Below are positions 40,746 to 45,327 of a stretch of DNA of 45,327 nt, piece by piece (positions within the stretch are counted from its first letter, which is position 1; the number at the start of each line of letters is the position of its first letter). Where the stretch lies: contig CAZDFU010000007.1 in assembly GCA_964504985.1 (NCBI GenBank), positions 1 through 45,327 on the forward strand, written 5' to 3'. Below the pieces are notes generated by a model that did no database searches, was not told the origin of the DNA, and saw nothing but the letters and a program-made list of their open reading frames with translations. Source of the DNA: CAZDFU01 sp964504985. Lineage in GTDB: Bacteria > Patescibacteriota > Microgenomatia > Daviesbacterales > UBA10151. Made by a program: the position numbers and the translations under genes.

Positions 40746-43511
40746 ATGAGCGATTTGATAGGTGAGCAGCCTGGATTTGTTCACCCAGAAGCAATTAAAC
40801 CCCCTATTGTTCCTTTTGTGGCCAGACCAGAAGCAGCTTCACCAATAAATCCTTTTACAGAAAAATATAAAGCTCAAGCAGAGGCAAGAGGAATTAAACC
40901 AATTGACGAAGGAGAATGGCTTACCGTTGATGGCGTTGAATATCAGTGGTACGGAAATACAAAAGAAAAAATACCCACTGCCGGTGAACAAGGCTCGGTA
41001 GCTACTCGACTCGAACAAGTAGGAACTTATGATTATAATAATGGAACTATTGCCTTTGTTGACCAAGAAGGAAGAATGCAAATAGGACATGGCACTTCGG
41101 CAAATACGGAAGCACTCGACAAGGCTGGATATCGTAGGGGTGGCATATGGGTTCCTTTTTCAAACGGTGAAGTACCAGCAGATCCGGCATTAAGGCAAAG
41201 ATATATTGAGCTTAGAGAAAAAGGTAGGGAGATAAACAAACGAGATACGACAGAACGGCACCTTAAAGTCTATCATGAAATTGCTGAAAGAAAGGGTATA
41301 AAAGAGGTAGAAGGTGGATTATTTATGGTAGTTGATGGTATCGAATATAAGCATTTTGGTAATGAAACAGGGCAAGTTGATGTTAACACGGATGGTTACA
41401 ACATACCCATTAGAAGAGTAGATCATGTAGGAACTTTTGACAGCAATAATGGAAGAGTTGCTTTTGTTGATGGTCAAGGAAGAATGTGGGTTGGAGCATC
41501 AACGCGAGAGAACTTCGATGCTATAAGAAAAGCAGGATATGATAGAGGTGGAATTTGGGTGCCGTTCTCAAATGGTGAATATGCAACAGATAGAGCAACC
41601 TATGAAAAACTGCGAGATGTTTTAACTGGTAAACCAGCAGAACAGCTTAGGGCAGAAAGAACAGCAAGAGTAGACGAAATTATTGAAGGTAGACAACAAT
41701 TATTCGGCGAAGCCGCCCATCTTCCAGACAGAGACCAACTATATGCAAAAATAGCCGACAGAGGAGAACACGAGTACATAGATAGTGATGAGTTAGTCGA
41801 AAGAAGATTAAATTCAAGAGAAGAAGCTGATGAAGCGGGTTTTAATAGAAGGGTATATACGGTAAACGGAGTAACTTTTGCTTTCAGAGGGAAAGAAGAA
41901 CTACCGATTTATCAAACTTTGCAACATTCTAGAACTCAACTTCTAGGAGATACCCCTGGTTGGATAAGCCCCGAAGATTATCAAGCCTATCAAGCGCAAG
42001 TCATGGAGACTCAAAGACAAGAAAATGCACCTCAGCATTATTTAGCGTCTAAGACATTATCCGGCGTAGTTGAATTAGCTATACGATTAGGTAGTAAGGA
42101 TTCATCACTTCAACAAGTAAAGAGTGAATTATCAAGGGATGTTTATAGTCCCAAAGCAATAGCGTTACTTGATGCTCTAGTTGCTTCTAGTTATGTAGGT
42201 GACGCTGGTTATCAGATTGAAGGTCGAGCAAATAATAACGCAGAAGCGCTCGTATTAGCAGCTCTTTTGGGTGAGCCTCAAGCTCAAACTGCTGTTGCCC
42301 AAAAGGTAGAAGCGTTAAGGCACTTAGATCAGCAAACAAAGGTTAATACCGAAAGAAGGGCGACAGAGACAGAGGCTTTAAGACCACAAGAGTTAGTGAC
42401 AGTTCATGCTACCAAGTACGAACCTGCAGTTGGGTCAGATGGAGAATTATTGGTTCAAACAACTTTTGATGCAACAAAAGGAAAAGTTCTAAGAAATTCT
42501 GTCCATACAGCCCTTAATCATAAAGTTTCAGGTCATATGTATGGTTCTTGGGAAAGTGCGGGATATGTTCTTATCTCACCTTTTGAGTCAATGATACAGG
42601 CAAATGGTGTACCAACTGTTCTAAATACAGTTGACACTTGGTGGGCAAGAAATCCTGGCGAACCTTTGGTATTTCCTAATGCTACTATTGTAAAACCTGG
42701 TGGTGAAACAGTTGCGGGTCTTTACGAAATAAAAGGCAATAGTGTTGAATTTAAATCAAGTGGCTTAGACATCCAAGATTTAGTTGCATTAGCAGATTAT
42801 GCAAGGGATCATAGAACATACAGTTATCTTGCGAGTGATGTAGAAAACACATTTTTTGACACCTTCAACGAATATGGATCAGGAAGAGAACTTCGATCTG
42901 AATGGGATATGGATGCTGCTTATACCGCACTGGAACAACATTTATACAAAGGTCAAAAGCGTTTTGAGCGGGGCGACCCTGCCGTTCTTAGAAAACTAAC
43001 AACAGTAGCTGAAGGGCAAAGCCCTATTTCCCTAGAACAAAAAGTAAGAGGAATACTAGAAACATCTGGTGCAACATCAGGATTAAAGGCAGAAGTCCAA
43101 GACCGAGAAGCGACTATCAATCGTTTAGTTACTGTTATAGCAAATGGCGTTCGAGGAAAAATGTTCGCTGAAATAAATGAAATAGCGGCAGCAGAAGCAA
43201 TTAGAAGTAGAGGCTACGATATACATTCAGGTGGCATGTGGGCATGGGGTGATAGCTGGGAAGTAACCAGACAAACAGCAGCCTTAGGAGAAGAGCTAGG
43301 AGTGTCTGTAGGAGCGCATTCGGAGACTCCTCAACACGAGCTAACAGAAAGATTTTCTAGAACTGTTGGTTCCGCTTATGAAGGCAGAGAGGAGAGTTCA
43401 AAATTTGAATGGACTAAGTATTCTCCACGATATGATGATTTAGTTCCTCAAATAGACCAGAAAACTCGAAGAACTTTATATGCCTCTGGATTATTAACTT
43501 CGAGGGTGTAG
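40746..43511 (+). CDS. 921-aa protein with tandem internal repeats, unknown family
   Basis: No signal peptide or membrane segment. Two tandem ~100-residue repeats: ~43-142 (VDGVEYQWYGN... VGTYDYNNGTIAFVDQEGRM... GGIWVPFSNGE) and ~174-278 (VDGIEYKHFGN... VGTFDSNNGRVAFVDGQGRM... GGIWVPFSNGE); a third, partial unit starts at ~370 (VNGVTFAFRGKEE). A middle domain (~550-660) has VLRNSVHTALNHKVSGHMYG and VDTWWARNPGEPLVFPNA, with conserved-looking His, Trp and Asp. A C-terminal region (~800-860) has GGMWAWGDSWEVTRQTAALG. I know no named family. The gene lies between two 117-bp direct repeats, whose copy 1 precedes it by 111 bp. Confidence 0.8.
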   Translation: MSDLIGEQPGFVHPEAIKPPIVPFVARPEAASPINPFTEKYKAQAEARGIKPIDEGEWLTVDGVEYQWYGNTKEKIPTAGEQGSVATRLEQVGTYDYNNGTIAFVDQEGRMQIGHGTSANTEALDKAGYRRGGIWVPFSNGEVPADPALRQRYIELREKGREINKRDTTERHLKVYHEIAERKGIKEVEGGLFMVVDGIEYKHFGNETGQVDVNTDGYNIPIRRVDHVGTFDSNNGRVAFVDGQGRMWVGASTRENFDAIRKAGYDRGGIWVPFSNGEYATDRATYEKLRDVLTGKPAEQLRAERTARVDEIIEGRQQLFGEAAHLPDRDQLYAKIADRGEHEYIDSDELVERRLNSREEADEAGFNRRVYTVNGVTFAFRGKEELPIYQTLQHSRTQLLGDTPGWISPEDYQAYQAQVMETQRQENAPQHYLASKTLSGVVELAIRLGSKDSSLQQVKSELSRDVYSPKAIALLDALVASSYVGDAGYQIEGRANNNAEALVLAALLGEPQAQTAVAQKVEALRHLDQQTKVNTERRATETEALRPQELVTVHATKYEPAVGSDGELLVQTTFDATKGKVLRNSVHTALNHKVSGHMYGSWESAGYVLISPFESMIQANGVPTVLNTVDTWWARNPGEPLVFPNATIVKPGGETVAGLYEIKGNSVEFKSSGLDIQDLVALADYARDHRTYSYLASDVENTFFDTFNEYGSGRELRSEWDMDAAYTALEQHLYKGQKRFERGDPAVLRKLTTVAEGQSPISLEQKVRGILETSGATSGLKAEVQDREATINRLVTVIANGVRGKMFAEINEIAAAEAIRSRGYDIHSGGMWAWGDSWEVTRQTAALGEELGVSVGAHSETPQHELTERFSRTVGSAYEGREESSKFEWTKYSPRYDDLVPQIDQKTRRTLYASGLLTSRV

Positions 43512-43928
43512 AGTTTACTAATCTATCTTAGTGTCGGTAATAAAACGTTTTCTGCAGCGGAGAGTACTATTGAAAAGGGATATTGACGAACTGGATTCAG
43601 AAAATGAAGAATGTTGATGTAACAATCTAATCATGAGTTCGAATCCTGCTGGGGTTCTTACTTATAGGTTTAAATTCAAGCAGTTATCCACAAAACTTTG
43701 TGGCTAAAAAACTCTAAAAATACAAATATCATTGGGTGAACCCGCTAGTATCTTACACAGACTGCGGGAATTCTTCAAGTTATTCCTATCTGACGGTCTA
43801 AACTCAGAGTTTGCTTATACATTTGGCTTAAAAAATGTATAGGTATGTATATTAGAGATAACTCCGGCCAACTTAGAATTAATTAGATTTAAGGAATGGA
43901 TTATCTTATAAGAAAATAGGTTAATCTA
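43512..43928. other. Non-coding region after the 921-aa gene
   Basis: Holds a tRNA-3'-end-like remnant (43635-43657), a CCACAAA/TTTGTGG hairpin (near 43688-43703) that includes one DnaA-box-like TTATCCACA, and direct repeat copy 2. No coding region is supported. Confidence 0.55.
43741..43857 (+). repeat. 117-bp structured direct repeat, copy 2
   Basis: Same orientation as copy 1, 3,223 bp further on. The CCCGC/GCGGG stem is kept; the GGAAT/ATTCC stem (43767-43786 region) is kept while its loop varies. The 3' stem has two changed bases relative to copy 1 (9 bp remain). It lies 3' of both flanking genes, so it is not a promoter for the propeller gene on the minus strand. Confidence 0.9.
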
Positions 43929-45203
43929 CTAAAGTTCTAGTAGACGAGTAGCAGTTAAATTATCAACATTTAATTTATAAATACCTCGCGGATTAGGCTT
44001 AGGATCTAATAATTCATCGAGTGCTACCAAAACTTCCTTGTCATTCAGCCATATTGGGGTGCTTGATGGAAACATATATGATTTTTCCTTCTCAAAGAAA
44101 TCTGGACCTTTAAATTCTTCTAGTTTCATCTGCTTTGAGGCTGTTAATTCACTATTCAGTTTTAAAATTACAAGAGAAAGATCTATATTGCCTGCATCTG
44201 CATAACCCGAACCTTGAGAAGCAACTAGGAAGCTTTCATCAGGAGAAATAGAGGGGGTATGAATTCTATCTTGCTCTTGAGTAATTTGGTGTGGTTTTCC
44301 ATCTATTGGATAAACCCAAACAGAGAATTTCCATTGATATGTAGGACCATTAGTTTTACTAACTGAAGTAAAAAATATCTTGTTTTTATTAGACCAGTTT
44401 AGATCATTTATGCTCTGTTGGTGGGTGTATGCCTGTCCACCATTATTGTTGAACACCTGTAACGACTTTTCTTTATCAAAAACAAAAGCTCTACCATCAC
44501 CTTTTGGTGGGTAAATTGGAATTGTGCCTTCTCCTAGGATGGTAGTCTTTTTATTACTTAAGTCATACTCGATAATCTGACCATTTTCTTCAAAAGAAAT
44601 CTTATTACTATCCGCAGACCAAGATATAGATGTACGCTTTTTAGCCTCTTTTGTTACCTGAATAGGATTAGTTCCATCAACATTGATTGCCCAAACATTA
44701 TATTCTCTTTCATATGAGATAGGTTGATCAAAAAGCCCACTTCCTGTAAATTTCTGAACTTTACCAGCTTTGACAATTGCTTCAGGAACAGAAAGATAAG
44801 CTAATCTTGAACTATCGGGAGAAAGAATCGGTGAGGTGTTATATCCATAGCTTGTTAGCTTTTTAGTCTGATTATTTTTTATATCATAAATATAAATGTC
44901 ACCATCTTTGATATAGACTGCTTTATCAACATTACGAGTTTTATTCACACCTGAAAAGGAGTCTTCTGCATTAGTTAGAGTCTGTGTTGTGTTTACTTGA
45001 GTTTGATTGTTAATGACACTATTCAAATTTTTATTTGTTCCTAGAAAATATCCTCCAACACCAAAAGCTAAAAGAGCAAAAATAATGCCTAGAATGATTA
45101 TAATCTTATTAAACTGTTTGGGCTGATCACTTGAAGGAGCAGGTTGACTTTGCCCAGAATTTTGGAGAGGTGTTTGTGGTTGAACTGTGTTTTCTGATTC
45201 CAT
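43929..45203 (-). CDS. Membrane-anchored TolB/WD40-like beta-propeller protein
   Basis: 424 aa from ATG 45203; an upstream in-frame TTG (45221) is less likely. Cytoplasmic Pro/Gln-rich N-terminus (~1-32), membrane helix (~34-55), then an extracytoplasmic propeller. TolB/PD40-type blades: YIKDGDIYIYDIKNNQTKKL, SPILSPDSSRLAYLS, VWAINVDGTNPIQVTKEA, SWSADSNKISFEENGQII, SISPDESFLVASQG. Such propellers bind proteins or ligands at the surface; no enzyme motif is seen. It lies downstream of repeat copy 2, on the opposite strand. Confidence 0.82.
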   Translation of the reverse strand: MESENTVQPQTPLQNSGQSQPAPSSDQPKQFNKIIIILGIIFALLAFGVGGYFLGTNKNLNSVINNQTQVNTTQTLTNAEDSFSGVNKTRNVDKAVYIKDGDIYIYDIKNNQTKKLTSYGYNTSPILSPDSSRLAYLSVPEAIVKAGKVQKFTGSGLFDQPISYEREYNVWAINVDGTNPIQVTKEAKKRTSISWSADSNKISFEENGQIIEYDLSNKKTTILGEGTIPIYPPKGDGRAFVFDKEKSLQVFNNNGGQAYTHQQSINDLNWSNKNKIFFTSVSKTNGPTYQWKFSVWVYPIDGKPHQITQEQDRIHTPSISPDESFLVASQGSGYADAGNIDLSLVILKLNSELTASKQMKLEEFKGPDFFEKEKSYMFPSSTPIWLNDKEVLVALDELLDPKPNPRGIYKLNVDNLTATRLLEL

Positions 45204-45302
45204 ATAAGTGCAGTGTCTCAAAAAGTAAATAAATTAGCAACAACGACTAGTTACTTTCTGTTAATTACTGTTATCTATTTTTAACAATTGTTAACTTGTG
45301 AT

Positions 45303-45327
45303 CCTCACGAGATATTGCACAGACTGC
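45303..45327 (+). repeat. Possible start of a third direct-repeat copy, cut by window edge
   Basis: The last ten bases (CACAGACTGC) match copy 2 exactly and 16 of the last 25 agree when aligned to its start. The rest lies outside the window, so this is suggestive only. Confidence 0.35.

Noticed and set aside
43684..43692. DnaA-box consensus TTATCCACA
   Set aside because: A single box, partly explained by a CCACAAA/TTTGTGG hairpin; no cluster of boxes, AT-rich unwinding region or dnaA/dnaN genes nearby, so no origin is claimed.
1..45327. CRISPR array, rRNA genes, recoded TGA
   Set aside because: No set of regularly spaced repeats, no rRNA sequence, and TGA acts as a normal stop (for example zwf and the small genes at 11116 and 26149).

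Overview
The window looks like a piece of a genome from the candidate phyla radiation (Patescibacteria), most likely the Microgenomates branch. This is inferred from AT-rich, tightly packed genes, many short proteins with N-terminal membrane anchors, a small glucose/oxidative pentose-phosphate gene set with a cupin-type phosphoglucose isomerase, and no ordinary biosynthetic operons. TGA is used as a stop, so code 11 applies. A run of 100 N shows it is a scaffold. The gap is probably false, because identical 55-bp sequence lies on both sides.

Layout. 1-2095: Obg GTPase (cut by the window edge) and a DEAD-box RNA helicase. 2443-5386: a Fur/Zur-type repressor with a zinc ABC importer (znuA, znuC, znuB), preceded by two tandem operator palindromes. 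5542-9721: a very large anchored M11-like metalloprotease and a small anchored partner. 9788-13908: small envelope proteins, a DksA/TraR zinc finger protein, a guanylate kinase-like enzyme and a phosphodiester glycosidase. 13916-21012: sugar metabolism (phosphoglucose isomerase, G6P dehydrogenase, 6-phosphogluconate dehydrogenase, ROK glucokinase) with HD and HAD hydrolases, a REP-associated tyrosine transposase bracketed by REP-like hairpins, a sortase and a small secreted protein. 21015-25765: peptidoglycan genes (class A PBP, D,D-carboxypeptidase and a GH18-GH19 fusion). 25888-26465: small proteins and tRNA-Arg(TCG).

From 26404 a large serine recombinase reads into the tRNA gene on the opposite strand, marking one end of an integrated element. 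That element probably carries the unknown small genes, a strongly structured non-coding region (29258-29370) and perhaps the unknown 607-aa protein. 31811-36604 is the prkA-yeaH-spoVR stress module. 36647-38300 holds a frameshifted paralogue, an AbrB/PIN toxin-antitoxin pair and the intact paralogue. 38426-40432 holds an acidic small protein, a DEDDh exonuclease/GIY-YIG fusion and a Cys-containing hypothetical protein. 40518-45327 holds a 921-aa unknown protein with internal repeats, lying between two 117-bp structured direct repeats, then a TolB-like propeller protein. A third repeat copy may begin at the window edge.

Two modes of translation start are visible. Many regulated or metabolic genes have a good -10 hexamer only 7-12 nt before the ATG and no Shine-Dalgarno, so they look leaderless. 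Several small membrane or secreted proteins have a near-perfect AGGAGGTGA. The best candidates for something undescribed are the 117-bp repeat locus with its 921-aa protein, the pseudoknot-like element at 29301-29370, and the tRNA-integrated element with its 607-aa protein.
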